64,000 bases of DNA from Pseudomonas tremae (GCF_001401155.1 NZ_LJRO01000079.1:82249-146248); one strand, 5' to 3'; positions 18,494 to 28,802 are shown, numbered from the stretch's first letter. Notes: generated by a model not told the origin, from the sequence alone. Numbers and translations are program-made.

Positions 18494-20647
18494 TCAGAAA
18501 CTGTATTTGGCTGTCAGTGCATAGCTGCGCGGGTTGCCGTAGACGTCGGTAGAGCCCCATACCGAACTGGCGCCAATCGCGGTGTAGTAGGTACGGTCGA
18601 AGATATTGTTGGCATTCAACTGCAGGTCCAGGTGTTTGTTGACCTGATAGCCTGCCATCAAGTCCGCCACCGCGTAACTGCCTTGTTCCAGCCGATAGCT
18701 GCCGTCGGTGAGGGCAATGTCGTTGTACATGCGGCTCTGCCAGTAGACGTTGCCGCCGACACGCATTTTTTCCAGTGCGCCCTGCAGGCGGTAGACCGTC
18801 GAGAACTTGAACAGGTGCTCGGGCGTATCGGTGTCGAAGCGCTGATTCTCTTTCGCCGGATCGAAATCCTTTAGGTAGTGGGTGCGGGCGTAGGTGTACC
18901 CCGCGCCGACTTGCCAGTTCTCGGTCAGCGCGCCCTGCAGCTCCAGGTCGATACCCTGACTGCGCACCAGCCCGGCTGCGTCGTAGCACGTGAGCACTGC
19001 ACAGCCTGCCTGAGTCGGCGCTTCGGTCTTGAGGTTTTCCTGATCGATCTGGAACACCGCCAGGCTGGCGTTGAGAGCGCCGTTGAAATACTCGCCTTTG
19101 ATACCGACTTCATAGTTCTTGCCCACCACCGGGTCGAGCACTTTGCCGGACAGGTCCTGATAGTTCTGCGGGTTGAAGATATCGGTGTAGCTGGCGTACA
19201 GGGAGTAATGGTCATCCAGCTTGTAGATCAGGCCCGCATAACGCGTCAGGTTGCGGGTGACCTTGAAGTCCTCGTCGCCTGAACGGTCGTCGTAGTCGTA
19301 CCAGTCCAGACGACCACCGAGAATCAGAGTCAGCGGGTCGGCCAGGCTCAGGCGCGTGGTGAGGTAGATGGCGTCCTGGGTAGCAATATTGTGGGTTTTA
19401 CCGTCCCGCACAAAGTTCGGTTTTGGCGCGCCGATAGGCAGCCCGGTGTCGTAGGGGCTGTATTCCTTGCTGGTCTTGTCGTAGACGCGCCTGCTGCTGC
19501 CGATCACTACTTCGTGGGTGCGGCCAAACGCTTCGACCGGTCCACTGGCATAGACATCGAGTGCTGCCTGCTTTTCATCCGGCTTCGACTGATAGGCCGT
19601 GGTCTCCAGCGGGCCGTTGTAGCGCGAGAGGTAGGTGCCCGAGAACACGCCGTCCAGAGTAGAACTCGAGCCCGCAACGCGCAGTTTCCAGTCGTTGTCG
19701 AAGCGATGTTCAAGTTCACCGAACACAGTGTCGATCTGGATCTTCTTGTTTTCCCAGTCCGTACCGGGGTAGGTCGAGCGGGACAGGTTCAGATGGTGGC
19801 CATCGCTGCCAAGCGGCAGGCCGCCCCAGAAAAAGTTGGTTTGATCTTCCTGACGAGACAAGCCGAAGGTCGCTGTCGTTGCATCGCTCAGGTCGGCTTC
19901 GAGCACGCCATAGAAAACGCCGTGATCGCTTTTTTCCTTGTCACGGAAGCTGTTCGCATCCTGGTAGGAGCCGACTATCCGGCCGCGCACAGTGCGGCTG
20001 TCGTTCAGAGGGCCAGAGGCATCGAATACGCCACGGTAATCGTCCCAGCTGCCGACGGTGCCGGTGAGGCTTACCTGCGGATCGGCGGTAGGGCGCTTGC
20101 GCACCATGTTGATCGCTGCCGAAGGATTGCCTGAGCCTGTCGTCAGACCGGTAGCGCCTCTGATCACTTCGACATGGTCAAACATGGCCAGGTTGGGCTG
20201 CACGCCGGCCGTGTAACCCGAGTACGAGGCGGGCAGGCCGTCGTACATGATGTTGTCGATATCAAAGCCGCGTGATGTATAGGTTTGACGGCCAGGCCCG
20301 CTGGACTGGTCGAGAAATAGACCGGGCGTGTACCTGACCACATCGTTGATGCTGGTCATGGCCTGATCGTCCATGCGCTGACGGGTGACGACAGTAACGG
20401 CCTGAGGGGTTTCACGCATGGTAAGCGGCAATTTTGTGGCTGTCTGCATGGCGCCAGTGGTGTAAGACCGGCTGCCCTCGGTGGTCGAACCGAGTTGGTC
20501 ACTGCTGATTTCCGTTGCGCCCAGTTCCATCGTCACAGGCGGCTGCGCGTCTGCGGAAAAGGCGGGCTGTGTCGCTGCTGCCCAGATGCCCATCGCCAAC
20601 AGGCAAGGTGTAAAACGATTACGGCTTTGCGAATGTTGCCCCGGCAT
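18494..20647 (-). CDS. TonB-dependent siderophore receptor
   Basis: Outer-membrane receptor of about 717 aa importing a ferric siderophore. A signal peptide (ending PAFSA) is followed by a short TonB-box region, the plug domain (about 60-170: TMRETPQAVTVVTRQRMDDQ, VEVIRGATGLTTGSGNPSAA) and a 22-strand barrel that ends in the outer-membrane signature ...LTAKYSF. No N-terminal STN signalling domain is present, so it does not drive a FecIR-type cascade. The plug is of the FpvA/FhuE hydroxamate type; the ligand is unknown. Start chosen at MPGQHSQS, with AGGGAG upstream. Confidence 0.9.
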   Translation of the reverse strand: MPGQHSQSRNRFTPCLLAMGIWAAATQPAFSADAQPPVTMELGATEISSDQLGSTTEGSRSYTTGAMQTATKLPLTMRETPQAVTVVTRQRMDDQAMTSINDVVRYTPGLFLDQSSGPGRQTYTSRGFDIDNIMYDGLPASYSGYTAGVQPNLAMFDHVEVIRGATGLTTGSGNPSAAINMVRKRPTADPQVSLTGTVGSWDDYRGVFDASGPLNDSRTVRGRIVGSYQDANSFRDKEKSDHGVFYGVLEADLSDATTATFGLSRQEDQTNFFWGGLPLGSDGHHLNLSRSTYPGTDWENKKIQIDTVFGELEHRFDNDWKLRVAGSSSTLDGVFSGTYLSRYNGPLETTAYQSKPDEKQAALDVYASGPVEAFGRTHEVVIGSSRRVYDKTSKEYSPYDTGLPIGAPKPNFVRDGKTHNIATQDAIYLTTRLSLADPLTLILGGRLDWYDYDDRSGDEDFKVTRNLTRYAGLIYKLDDHYSLYASYTDIFNPQNYQDLSGKVLDPVVGKNYEVGIKGEYFNGALNASLAVFQIDQENLKTEAPTQAGCAVLTCYDAAGLVRSQGIDLELQGALTENWQVGAGYTYARTHYLKDFDPAKENQRFDTDTPEHLFKFSTVYRLQGALEKMRVGGNVYWQSRMYNDIALTDGSYRLEQGSYAVADLMAGYQVNKHLDLQLNANNIFDRTYYTAIGASSVWGSTDVYGNPRSYALTAKYSF

Positions 20648-20925
20648 GAATCCGACACTCCCTGAAGCCGTCCGTGGCTGGATGATAATAATGTTGATAA
20701 CGGTTCGCATTAGTGTGACAGGTTGTTTCTGCCAGAAGAAGACGCTTCGGCCAAATACTTAACAAAATTTTCACATTCGCGGGCGGGAAGATGGCTGGAA
20801 TGGCCAACGGAGTTTTGCGAGACAGGCAAAGCCTGTTCTGACGCTAGCAGGCGTGAATCGGCGCGGTTACGCTTAGCAGGTGTCTGGACGCATACGACAT
20901 GCGCAAAAAACCGCTATGAAAAACT

Positions 20926-20949
20926 TGTACAAAAACCTACATTGGTACA
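20926..20949 (+). promoter_or_regulatory. Candidate LitR/CarH-type light-responsive operator
   Basis: TGTACA-N12-GGTACA lies 26 bp upstream of the photolyase start. It matches, with one mismatch in the second half, the T(G/A)TACA-N12-TGTA(C/T)A box I recall for adenosylcobalamin-dependent MerR-family light sensors of the LitR/CarH group. TTGTAC and TACAAC overlap it as possible -35/-10 elements. The gene it precedes is a DNA photolyase, a typical light-induced target. No LitR gene lies in the window. Confidence 0.55.
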
Positions 20950-20974
20950 ACTTTTTTTGTCGCGGAAGCCACTC

Positions 20975-22513
20975 ATGTCGACTACTCACCGACTCCATCT
21001 TGTCCTCGGCGACCAGCTCTCTTTCGACCTGGCGTCCCTGCAGGACATGCATCCCGAGCACGACACAGTCGTGCTGGTCGAGGTCATGGAGGAGGCGAGT
21101 CATGTGCCGCATCATCCGCAGAAAATTGCGCTGATCTTCAGTGCCATGCGTCATTTCGCCCAAGCGTTGCGTGAGCGTGGGGTTCGGGTGCAGTACGTCA
21201 CGCTGGATGACCCGGAGAACTCCGGCTCGATACCGGGCGAGCTTTGTCGCTGGCAGGCTCTGTTGGAGGCGCAGGAGTTGCACGTGACCGAGTGCGGCGA
21301 CTGGCGCCTGGAGCAGTCGATCAAGGACTGCGGGCTGCCGATTCGGTGGCATGCCGACACGCGCTTTCTGTGTTCCCGTGACGAGTTCTCGGCATGGGCG
21401 CAGGGCAAGAAGCAACTGCGCATGGAGTTTTTTTATCGCGAGATGCGGCGCAAGAGTGGGCTGTTGTTGAATGGCGACGGTACGCCGGTCGGTGGCGCCT
21501 GGAACTTTGATGCCGAAAACCGCAAGGCGCTGCCCAAGGGCGTGGCTGCACCGTACCCGATGCGCTTTTCCGCCGATGCGATTACCCGCGATGTGCTGGC
21601 GCTGGTGGCGGAACGTTTCGCCAACCATTATGGCTCGCTGGAGGCTTTCGACTATCCAGTGACGCATGCAGATGCTCAGGCGCTGTGGGAGTATTTTCTG
21701 GATTTTGGCCTGGCGGGTTTTGGCGATTATCAGGACGCGATGGCGACAGATGAGCCTTTTCTGTTTCATGCGCGAATTAGCGCGGCGCTGAATATCGGTC
21801 TGCTGGACCTGCGACAGATCTGCAGCGATGTTGAGTCTGCTTATTGGTCGGGCAAGGTGGCGCTGAACGCTGCCGAAGGTTTTATCCGTCAGTTGATTGG
21901 CTGGCGCGAATATGTGCGCGGCGTCTATTGGTTGAAGATGCCTGACTACGCCAGCGGTAATCTGTTTGGCAACAGCAGGCCGCTTCCGGAGTTTTACTGG
22001 ACTGGTGAAACAAAGATGAACTGCATGAGCCAGGCGATAGGCCAAAGCCTGAAACATGCCTATGCTCACCATATTCAGCGCCTGATGGTCACCGGAAACT
22101 TTGCGCTGCTCGCCGGCATCGTGCCGGAGCAGATCTGCGAATGGTATCTGGCGATTTACATGGACGCGTTCGACTGGGTCGAGCTACCCAACACGCTGGG
22201 TATGGTGATGCACGCCGATGGCGGTTATCTGGGCTCCAAGCCTTATTGCGCAAGCGGTCAGTACATCAAACGCATGTCTGATTACTGCCGTGGCTGCGCG
22301 TACAAAGTGACTGAAAGCACGACCGACGATGCCTGTCCGTTCAACGCGCTTTACTGGCATTTTCTGATGCGTCACAGCGACCTTTTACGCCGCAACCAGC
22401 GCATGGGCATGATTTACAAAAACCTTGATCGTATGGCCGCACCCAAGCAGCAGGCATTATGGGCGCGGGGCGAGCATTTGCTGGCCAGACTGGACGCCGG
22501 AGAAGCACTTTGA
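20975..22513 (+). CDS. phrB: Fe-S (6-4) photolyase / FeS-BCP cryptochrome
   Basis: Light-driven DNA repair flavoprotein of 512 aa, prokaryotic (6-4) photolyase group. The N-terminal Rossmann-like antenna domain begins [15 protein letters not shown] and the helical FAD domain includes [19 protein letters not shown] and [10 protein letters not shown]. Four Cys for the [4Fe-4S] cluster are in place: one in TKMNCM and three in the C-terminal pattern DYCRGC...ACPFNALYW. The start is MSTTHRLH; the frame is open for 84 codons upstream but without similarity. It overlaps a DUF2256 gene, a usual partner of this family, and is preceded by a candidate light-responsive operator. Confidence 0.93.
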   Translation: MSTTHRLHLVLGDQLSFDLASLQDMHPEHDTVVLVEVMEEASHVPHHPQKIALIFSAMRHFAQALRERGVRVQYVTLDDPENSGSIPGELCRWQALLEAQELHVTECGDWRLEQSIKDCGLPIRWHADTRFLCSRDEFSAWAQGKKQLRMEFFYREMRRKSGLLLNGDGTPVGGAWNFDAENRKALPKGVAAPYPMRFSADAITRDVLALVAERFANHYGSLEAFDYPVTHADAQALWEYFLDFGLAGFGDYQDAMATDEPFLFHARISAALNIGLLDLRQICSDVESAYWSGKVALNAAEGFIRQLIGWREYVRGVYWLKMPDYASGNLFGNSRPLPEFYWTGETKMNCMSQAIGQSLKHAYAHHIQRLMVTGNFALLAGIVPEQICEWYLAIYMDAFDWVELPNTLGMVMHADGGYLGSKPYCASGQYIKRMSDYCRGCAYKVTESTTDDACPFNALYWHFLMRHSDLLRRNQRMGMIYKNLDRMAAPKQQALWARGEHLLARLDAGEAL

Positions 22514-22653
22514 AAAAGACCGAGCTGCCGGTAAAAAACTGCGTGGTCTGCGGCCTGCCGTTTACATGGCGCAAGAAGTGGGCGCGCTGCTGGGACGAGG
22601 TTCGCTATTGCTCCGAGCGCTGCCGTCGCAACAAGGCATTAACCCGCCCGTAA
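22510..22653 (+). CDS. DUF2256 small zinc-finger protein
   Basis: Protein of 47 aa starting at a TTG that overlaps the photolyase stop codon, with GGAG about eight bases upstream. Four cysteines in C-x2-C...C-x3-C spacing ([16 protein letters not shown], then [11 protein letters not shown]) make a small zinc ribbon, the hallmark of DUF2256. Members are regularly encoded next to photolyase/cryptochrome genes; function unproven. Translational coupling with the photolyase suggests a shared role in light-induced DNA repair. Confidence 0.85.
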   Translation: MKKTELPVKNCVVCGLPFTWRKKWARCWDEVRYCSERCRRNKALTRP

Positions 22654-22800
22654 AGCTTTCAAAATATTTCGAAATGAAATGCGCTGAACTATCCGTTCCG
22701 CAACGTGATCCTTCCTTATGAGCAGTCAGCGCGACCCCGACAGGCGAGTGCAATCCGCATTGAGCCTTGATCCAGGGTCGCCGAACGATAAGGAGCCGTC

Positions 22801-23229
22801 ATGACCGTTACCCCCCATCCCGTCTACCGCTGCACGCCAGGCCCGCTACACGCGACCCTGCTTGCTGGCACCGTTCCACTATTCCTCGGTGGATTGCTGA
22901 GTGATATCGCCTACTACCAGACGTTCCAGATCCAATGGAGCAACTTTGCTGCCTGGCTGATTGCCGGCGGCTTGCTGTTTTGCGGGTTGGCGCTGTTGTT
23001 TGCACTGGTGAACCTGATCCGTGCGGATCACAAGGCTGGACGTCCTGTGGCGTATTTTCTGCTATTGCTGGTGACTTGGGTGCTTGGCCTGGTCAACGCT
23101 TTTGAACATGCCAAAGATGCCTGGGCGGTCATGCCGTCGGGCCTGATCCTGTCGGTGATTGTCACCCTGCTGGCCTGCGTCGCGACGTGGACAGGGCTGA
23201 CGAGCCTGCGCTCCGGAGGTGCAAAATGA
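22801..23229 (+). CDS. DUF2231 inner-membrane protein
   Basis: Membrane protein of 142 aa with four hydrophobic segments (about residues 17-37, 48-70, 82-100 and 110-132). The start PHPVYRCTPGPLHATLLAGTV and the FLGGLLSDIAYYQT segment are the DUF2231 pattern. Its stop overlaps the start of the following lipoprotein dehydrogenase gene (ATGA), and this pair is commonly found together in pseudomonads, suggesting that the membrane protein serves the periplasmic PQQ-type enzyme, for example in electron transfer. That role is inference. Confidence 0.82.
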   Translation: MTVTPHPVYRCTPGPLHATLLAGTVPLFLGGLLSDIAYYQTFQIQWSNFAAWLIAGGLLFCGLALLFALVNLIRADHKAGRPVAYFLLLLVTWVLGLVNAFEHAKDAWAVMPSGLILSVIVTLLACVATWTGLTSLRSGGAK

Positions 23230-24518
23230 GAAATATCCACGCACTGACTGCATTGAGTATGGCGTTGTTGCTGAGCGCCTGTGGTGGCGAGGCTGACAGC
23301 ACCCAGGCTCGTGGTCCGGACCCTAAACTGCCAGAACCGCAACGCGGCCTGCTGCCGAGCATGAAGATTGCCGAACCTGTTGCATGGGGTGATCAGAAGC
23401 CGACCGTACCGGAGGGTTTCAGCATCACGGCGATTGCCACTGACCTGAGCATTCCGCGTCAATCAGTGGTTCTGCCCAATGGCGACATCATCATTGCCGA
23501 GGGGCGCGGCGGCAGTGCTGCCAAACTCAAACCCAAGGATGTGATCGCCAGTGTCATCAAGGCGCAGGGCAATACCAAAGTCAAAGGCGGTAATCGTCTG
23601 ACGCTGTTGCGTGATGCCGATGGCGACGGCAAGTACGAATTGAAGACGGTGTTCGCCGAAAACCTCAATGCGCCATACGGCTTGGCTTTCGCGAATGGCA
23701 AACTGTATGTCGCCAATCAGGACGCTCTGGTCAGTTTCGACTATCAGGACGGTCAGACCAAGGCGGGCGGCGAACCGGTTAAGGTGACGGACCTGCCTTC
23801 AGCGATCAATCACCATTGGACCAAAGCGCTGACCGCCAGCCCTGACGGTCGCTTCCTGTACGTCGGTATTGGTTCGAACAGCAACGTGACCGAGCGCGGC
23901 ATGGAGGTCGAGATCGACCGTGCAATGGTCTGGCAAATCGACGCCGCGACGGGCGCTCACAAGCCGTACGCGACCGGTCTGCGTAACCCGACCGCGCTGG
24001 CGATCCAGCCGGGTACGGGGCAGTTGTGGACGGTGGTCAACGAACGCGACGAACTGGGGCCTGACCTGGTTCCGGATTACCTGACTTCGGTGAAAGAGGG
24101 CGCCTTTTATGGCTGGCCTTACAGCTATTGGGGCCAGAACGTCGATCCGCGTGCTCAACCGCAAAACCCGGCCAAGGTCGCTGCTGCGATCAAACCTGAT
24201 TACAGCTTGGGCTCGCACGTCGCCGCTCTGGGCGTGTCGTTCTCCATCCCGGCCATGGGTGACAAGTTCGCGGACGGCGTGTTCGTCGGCGAGCATGGCA
24301 GTTGGAACCGCGATAATCCGGTTGGCTACAAGGTGATCTTCGTGCCGTTCGCCAATGGCCGTCCTGCGGGCGAGCCCGTGGACTTCGCGACAGGTTTCCG
24401 GGGTGAAGACGGCAAGACTCGCGGCCGGCCAGTGGGGGTAACCGTTGATCCCAAAGGCGCGCTCATCATTGCCGACGACCTGGCCAACACGGTCTGGAGA
24501 GTGACCCGCAACAAATAA
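23226..24518 (+). CDS. Sorbosone dehydrogenase-like PQQ-family lipoprotein
   Basis: Periplasmic six-bladed beta-propeller of the soluble glucose/L-sorbosone dehydrogenase family, 430 aa. A lipoprotein signal peptide with lipobox LSAC (Cys at about residue 19) anchors it in the membrane. Family landmarks include PNGDIIIAEGRGG, the catalytic-region His in INHHWTKALTASPDGRFLYV, GLRNPTALAIQPGTGQLW and VFVGEHGSWNR. It would oxidise an aldose or sugar aldehyde with PQQ; substrate not determined. The start (MRNIHALTALS) is fixed by the ATGA overlap and CGGAGG seven bases upstream. Confidence 0.87.
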   Translation: MRNIHALTALSMALLLSACGGEADSTQARGPDPKLPEPQRGLLPSMKIAEPVAWGDQKPTVPEGFSITAIATDLSIPRQSVVLPNGDIIIAEGRGGSAAKLKPKDVIASVIKAQGNTKVKGGNRLTLLRDADGDGKYELKTVFAENLNAPYGLAFANGKLYVANQDALVSFDYQDGQTKAGGEPVKVTDLPSAINHHWTKALTASPDGRFLYVGIGSNSNVTERGMEVEIDRAMVWQIDAATGAHKPYATGLRNPTALAIQPGTGQLWTVVNERDELGPDLVPDYLTSVKEGAFYGWPYSYWGQNVDPRAQPQNPAKVAAAIKPDYSLGSHVAALGVSFSIPAMGDKFADGVFVGEHGSWNRDNPVGYKVIFVPFANGRPAGEPVDFATGFRGEDGKTRGRPVGVTVDPKGALIIADDLANTVWRVTRNK

Positions 24519-24529
24519 GCTGACGACCA

Positions 24530-24551
24530 CGGGGCGAATTCATTCGCCCCG
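24530..24551 (+). terminator. Hairpin terminator after the dehydrogenase operon
   Basis: CGGGGCGAAT / ATTCGCCCCG, a perfect 10-bp stem with a two-base spacer, followed by GTTTCGTT, 12 bp after the stop codon. Confidence 0.8.
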
Positions 24552-24719
24552 TTTCGTTAGCCTCATCATCCATTGATGCCCTGCGTCCTCTCGTGCGACG
24601 CAGGGCGTCGAGACCTGCATTCGGGGTAGATTCAATAACGCCTTACACGTTAGGGTTGTGCGCTTACATGCGCTGGCCAGAAGGGCCAGTCGCGAAAAAA
24701 ACTGAATTCTGGAACCGCT

Positions 24720-25919
24720 GTGAGTCGCTTTGAAACCGCTGGAAACCTCGAAACACAACCTGCTTCATGGTGGGCCGTCGGCAGCGTATCCCTTGGATCG
24801 TTTGCTACCGTTACCACGGAATTTCTCCCTGTAGGGCTGTTACCCGATATCGCCCGTGACCTTGGCACCAGTGTCAGTCACGCTGGCCTGATGATGGCCG
24901 TCCCCGGTGTCCTCGCGGCGATTTCCGCACCGTCCTGCATTGCGCTGTTCAGTCATGTCGACCGTAAGCGTCTGCTGCTCTGCCTGCTGTCGATATTGCT
25001 GGTGTCCAACCTGATCGTCGCATTATCGGAACAGTTCTGGCTGACCCTCACCGGCAGAGTATTGCTCGGCTTCGCCCTAGGGGGATTCTGGACCATCGCC
25101 GGGTCTTTGGGGCCTCGGCTGAGGCCGGGCAAGGAGGGCGTGAAGGCGACCGCGTATGTGCTGGCGGGCGTTTCGATTGGCACAGTAGCCGGCATACCTG
25201 CGGGTACAGTGATCGGCGAAGCATTTGGCTGGCGGGCTGCGTTTGAAACCGCGGCGGTTGTTACCGTTGCTGTAGGCCTGTTGATCGCCACGCTTCTGCC
25301 TGCATTGCCGGGTGAGCGCTCTGCCGGTATCGGGCAGATGCTTTCGTTGGCGGGTGAGCAAAAAATTCGCCGGATGTTTGCTGCCGCGCTGTTGATCTAT
25401 GTCGGCCACTTCGCGGCCTACACCTACCTCGCACCCTTCGTCATGGAGTCCGCCAACATTAAAGGCCAGGCGCTAGGCGTGTTGCTCTTTGCCTTCGGTC
25501 TGGCAGCGGTAGCGGGCAATCTGGCTGGTGGTGCGTTGGCGGCCAGAAATGCGCCGTCCTCGGTATTGATCATGACCCTGCTGATGCTGGGCTCACTGAG
25601 CGCATTACTCATGTTTGTCGGCAACCCGTGGCTGCTATGGCCGGTCACTCTGGTCTGGGGATTTGCCTTCGGAATGATCCCGATCACCACGCAGATATGG
25701 TGCTTCGACGCCTCGAACGGGCGTGTGGAAGGCGTTCAGGCGCTGCTGGTCTGTGTGGTCAATCTGTCGATTGGCGGCGGGGCATTTATAGGCGGGCTGG
25801 TGTCCGAAAGCGCGGGCTTTACGGCTGCGATCGTGACCGGCGCGGTATGCGCCGCGCTGTCTATGGCAACAGTGGCGTGGTCGCTGCGCAGGTCACCAGC
25901 GGTAACCTGCGCGGACTGA
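24720..25919 (+). CDS. DHA1-family MFS transporter, AraJ/SotB-like
   Basis: Twelve-helix sugar or drug exporter of 399 aa, starting at GTG. The first helix SVSLGSFATVTTEFLPVGLLP carries the family pattern T-E-F-x-P-x-G-L-L-P, and motif A-like and motif C elements are visible (GRVLLGFALGGFWTI, VLAGVSIGTVAGIPAGT). These place it with SotB/AraJ/CmlA-type exporters; substrate unknown. It stands alone: a terminator precedes it and a convergent chemoreceptor gene ends only 12 bp after its stop. Confidence 0.88.
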   Translation: MSRFETAGNLETQPASWWAVGSVSLGSFATVTTEFLPVGLLPDIARDLGTSVSHAGLMMAVPGVLAAISAPSCIALFSHVDRKRLLLCLLSILLVSNLIVALSEQFWLTLTGRVLLGFALGGFWTIAGSLGPRLRPGKEGVKATAYVLAGVSIGTVAGIPAGTVIGEAFGWRAAFETAAVVTVAVGLLIATLLPALPGERSAGIGQMLSLAGEQKIRRMFAAALLIYVGHFAAYTYLAPFVMESANIKGQALGVLLFAFGLAAVAGNLAGGALAARNAPSSVLIMTLLMLGSLSALLMFVGNPWLLWPVTLVWGFAFGMIPITTQIWCFDASNGRVEGVQALLVCVVNLSIGGGAFIGGLVSESAGFTAAIVTGAVCAALSMATVAWSLRRSPAVTCAD

Positions 25920-25931
25920 TACGGCCTGTTT

Positions 25932-27572
25932 TCAGCCAGCTTTGAAAAACGCCACCTTTTGCGTCAGGCGGTCCGCTAGCAACGCCAGATCCTCACTGGC
26001 GGTTGCCACTTGCTGGGAGCCGCTGGCGGACTTGAGTGTCGAGTCGTGAATACTGTTGATATTCATCGCGACCTCTTCGGCCACCGCGCTTTGCTGAGTT
26101 GACGCACTGGCGATTTGCGCGTTCATGTGATTGATTGCGCCTACCTCTTTGCTGATTTTCGACAGCGCGCTCTGTGCATTGCGGGTCTGTGCAACTGCCT
26201 TGTTGACCAGCTCGCAGCTGTCACGCATGTTCTGCGCGGCGGTTTCTGTGCCGCCTTGCAACGTGCTGATCATTGCCTGAATTTCCTGCGTCGACTGCTG
26301 GGTGCGTGTCGCCAGCGAGCGCACTTCATCCGCCACCACTGCAAACCCTCGCCCATGTTCGCCCGCACGAGCGGCTTCGATGGCAGCATTAAGGGCCAGC
26401 AGGTTGGTCTGGGAGGCGATCGAGTTGATCACTTCGATGACTGTTTCGATCTGTTCACCGTGCCTGGATACCTGCTCTACAGTGCTGGTCGTTTCCACCA
26501 GCGTTGCAGCCAGTTGTTCAATGGCCGCGGTAGTCCCTTCTACCAGACTGTTGCCGGTTTCCACTTCGGTGTCCGCCAGACGCGCTGCATCTGCTGCCTG
26601 TGCCGCATAGCCGGCAACTTCGTTGACTGTGGCAGCCATCTCACTGATAGCGGTTGCCACCTGTTCGGCTTCGCGAGTCTGCACCATGACCTGAGCATTG
26701 TTGGTGGAGGACGCAGCCGACAGCACGGTCGATGACTGGCTTACTTCCTGAGCGGCCTGTCGTACTTGAGTGATCGTCTCGGAGAGGCGACTCAGCGCGG
26801 TTTTCAGCACGCCCATCACGCTCTCGGGGTGTTCGGTGGAAATGTTCTGCTGCAGATCACCGTCGGCCAGCCGCCTGATGGCCTGCGCGACGTCTACCGG
26901 CTCTGCGCCTAGCGTTCTTTTGACAAAGCGGATGATGACCATCGACAGCACAATGCTGAGCAGCACGGCGAACGCCGTTGCCATGAGCATCAACCCGCGA
27001 AACTGGCCGGCCGTTGCCTGCACGCTGTCGAGTTGTGACCTGATTGAGGCTTCCTCGTGGTCGATAAGCGCGTTGACGCGTTTCAGCCATTCGCTGTAAT
27101 CACCGGAAACCTGGCGCAATAAAAGCGCTTGGGCGCCGGCAATATCACCTGCACGACGCAGCGCAATCACGCTCTTGGTAGAGGCGAGTGTCTGCTGTTC
27201 GATTTCCTTGATGGCGCTCAGCAACTGACGCTCTTCGCCCGTTACGCTGGGTCTGGTATACAGCTGATCCATTGGCACAGCCGAGTCGACGTAGTCTTTT
27301 TCCAAACGGGTCATCTCTGCCAAATGAGTGGCCAGATCCTGGTCGTTGCTGACCAGTACGGCATCCCGCAGGGCGATTGCCCGGTTGTGTACGCTGCCGC
27401 GAAAGTTGATCGCGTAGCGCTGCACTTTTGCTGCGTTTTCTCCGACGTCCTCAAGCGTAGTGTCGATAAACCCCACCCGCTGGATACCCACCGCAGTGAT
27501 CAATATGAGCAGCGACACGATTGCGGCAAAACCCAAGCCGATACGCGTCGCCAGAGAAACCGGTTTTTTCAT
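25932..27572 (-). CDS. Methyl-accepting chemotaxis protein, four-helix-bundle sensor
   Basis: Chemoreceptor of 546 aa. The first membrane helix (about 10-32) is followed by a periplasmic four-helix-bundle domain of Tar type ([21 protein letters not shown] is typical of the 4HB_MCP family), a second helix near 190-215, a short HAMP segment and the methyl-accepting domain with the tip [21 protein letters not shown]. It ends in a short stretch rather than a CheR/CheB pentapeptide. Start chosen at [12 protein letters not shown], the usual N-terminus; the frame is open for 39 codons upstream without similarity. Ligand unknown. Confidence 0.9.
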   Translation of the reverse strand: MKKPVSLATRIGLGFAAIVSLLILITAVGIQRVGFIDTTLEDVGENAAKVQRYAINFRGSVHNRAIALRDAVLVSNDQDLATHLAEMTRLEKDYVDSAVPMDQLYTRPSVTGEERQLLSAIKEIEQQTLASTKSVIALRRAGDIAGAQALLLRQVSGDYSEWLKRVNALIDHEEASIRSQLDSVQATAGQFRGLMLMATAFAVLLSIVLSMVIIRFVKRTLGAEPVDVAQAIRRLADGDLQQNISTEHPESVMGVLKTALSRLSETITQVRQAAQEVSQSSTVLSAASSTNNAQVMVQTREAEQVATAISEMAATVNEVAGYAAQAADAARLADTEVETGNSLVEGTTAAIEQLAATLVETTSTVEQVSRHGEQIETVIEVINSIASQTNLLALNAAIEAARAGEHGRGFAVVADEVRSLATRTQQSTQEIQAMISTLQGGTETAAQNMRDSCELVNKAVAQTRNAQSALSKISKEVGAINHMNAQIASASTQQSAVAEEVAMNINSIHDSTLKSASGSQQVATASEDLALLADRLTQKVAFFKAG

Positions 27573-27806
27573 GAGAAAAGCTCGTAAAGGAAAGGTCGGT
27601 TGGTCGCCATAATCGTGGCGCCAGCTAATAGCGAATGGCCAGACAGTATGCTTGAGTCGCACAGGCGCCAAATAGATATTTACACGCAATCGGATAGACA
27701 GTTGTTATTGCAGAATTTCGGGTCAGCCACGACCGGACAAATGTCATCCATCATGCTTCCGGGCGCGGGCCAGCAGCGTCTGCTGCCGACCGAGCGTTCG
27801 AACGTG

Positions 27807-28802
27807 TCAGGCAAAACCGGTCACTGCATGAGGCACATACGGGGCTTCAAGTTGGCTGATGTCCTCGTCACTCAGCACCAGGTCGAGTGCTGCGATGGCA
27901 TCGTCCAGTTGCGATGCTTTGGAAGCGCCGACGATCGGTGCTGACACACCGCGCTTGGCAAGCACCCAGGCCAAGGCTATCTGCGCCATCGGGACGCCTC
28001 GCTCGCCGGCCAGCTTTTCCACTGCATCAATGACGCGACCGTCTTCCTGCTCAGTGGCTTCATAAAAAGACTGCCCGGAAATATCGGTCCTGGTGCGTTC
28101 TGTCTGTTGACCATGAGGCCGTGTCAACCGGCCACGCGCCATCGGGCTCCAGGGCATAAGACCGACGCCCTGATCGAGACACAGCGGGATCATCTCGCGC
28201 TCTTCTTCCCGGTACACCAGGTTCAGATAATTCTGCATGGAAACAAACCTGCTCCAGCCGTTTGCCAACGCAACCTGTTGCGCCTTGGCGAACTGCCAGG
28301 CATACATGGACGACGCTCCGATGTACCTGGCTTTGCCTGCCTTGACCACGTCGTGCAAGGCTTCCATGGTTTCTTCGATGGGCGTGTCGTAGTCCCAGCG
28401 GTGGATCTGGTACAGGTCGATATAATCGGTGCCCAATCGTTGCAGGCTCGCATCGATGTTGGCCATGATCGCTTTGCGGGACAGTCCCTTGTCGTTGGGC
28501 CTGGTGGAGCCTTCCCACATGTTCGCCGGGAAGAACACTTTTGTTGCAATGACGGTTTCTTCGCGGCGGGTGAACTCCTTGAGGAGTTTCCCTACGATGG
28601 TTTCCGACGTGCCCGCCGAATAGCTGTTGGCTGTGTCGAAAAAGTTGATGCCTTGCTCCACCGCGTGCCTGATGATGGGCCGGCTTGCTTGCTCGTCCAG
28701 TGTCCAGGGATGTGTGCCGGCATCAGGCTCACCGAACGTCATGCACCCGAGGCACAGTCTGGAGATATCCAGCCCCGTACTGCCAAGCTTCACGTACTTC
28801 AT
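27807..28802 (-). CDS. Aldo/keto reductase, YajO/Tas-like
   Basis: NADPH-dependent aldo/keto reductase of 331 aa of the longer, voltage-channel-beta-like group (KYVKLGSTGLDISRLCLGCM). The tetrad is present: Asp in FFDTANSYS, Tyr in NSYSAGTSE, Lys in VIATKVFF and His in YQIHRWDYDTP. The cofactor motif IVGASKASQ closes the barrel. The start (MKYVKLGS) is chosen because GGAGG lies six bases upstream; an upstream ATG has none. Divergent from a haloacid dehalogenase gene, 168 bp away. Substrate unknown. Confidence 0.9.
   Translation of the reverse strand: MKYVKLGSTGLDISRLCLGCMTFGEPDAGTHPWTLDEQASRPIIRHAVEQGINFFDTANSYSAGTSETIVGKLLKEFTRREETVIATKVFFPANMWEGSTRPNDKGLSRKAIMANIDASLQRLGTDYIDLYQIHRWDYDTPIEETMEALHDVVKAGKARYIGASSMYAWQFAKAQQVALANGWSRFVSMQNYLNLVYREEEREMIPLCLDQGVGLMPWSPMARGRLTRPHGQQTERTRTDISGQSFYEATEQEDGRVIDAVEKLAGERGVPMAQIALAWVLAKRGVSAPIVGASKASQLDDAIAALDLVLSDEDISQLEAPYVPHAVTGFA

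Noticed and set aside
20873..22072. Minus-strand open frame of 399 codons over the photolyase
   Set aside because: Shadow of the strongly conserved photolyase gene; also runs through the promoter region.
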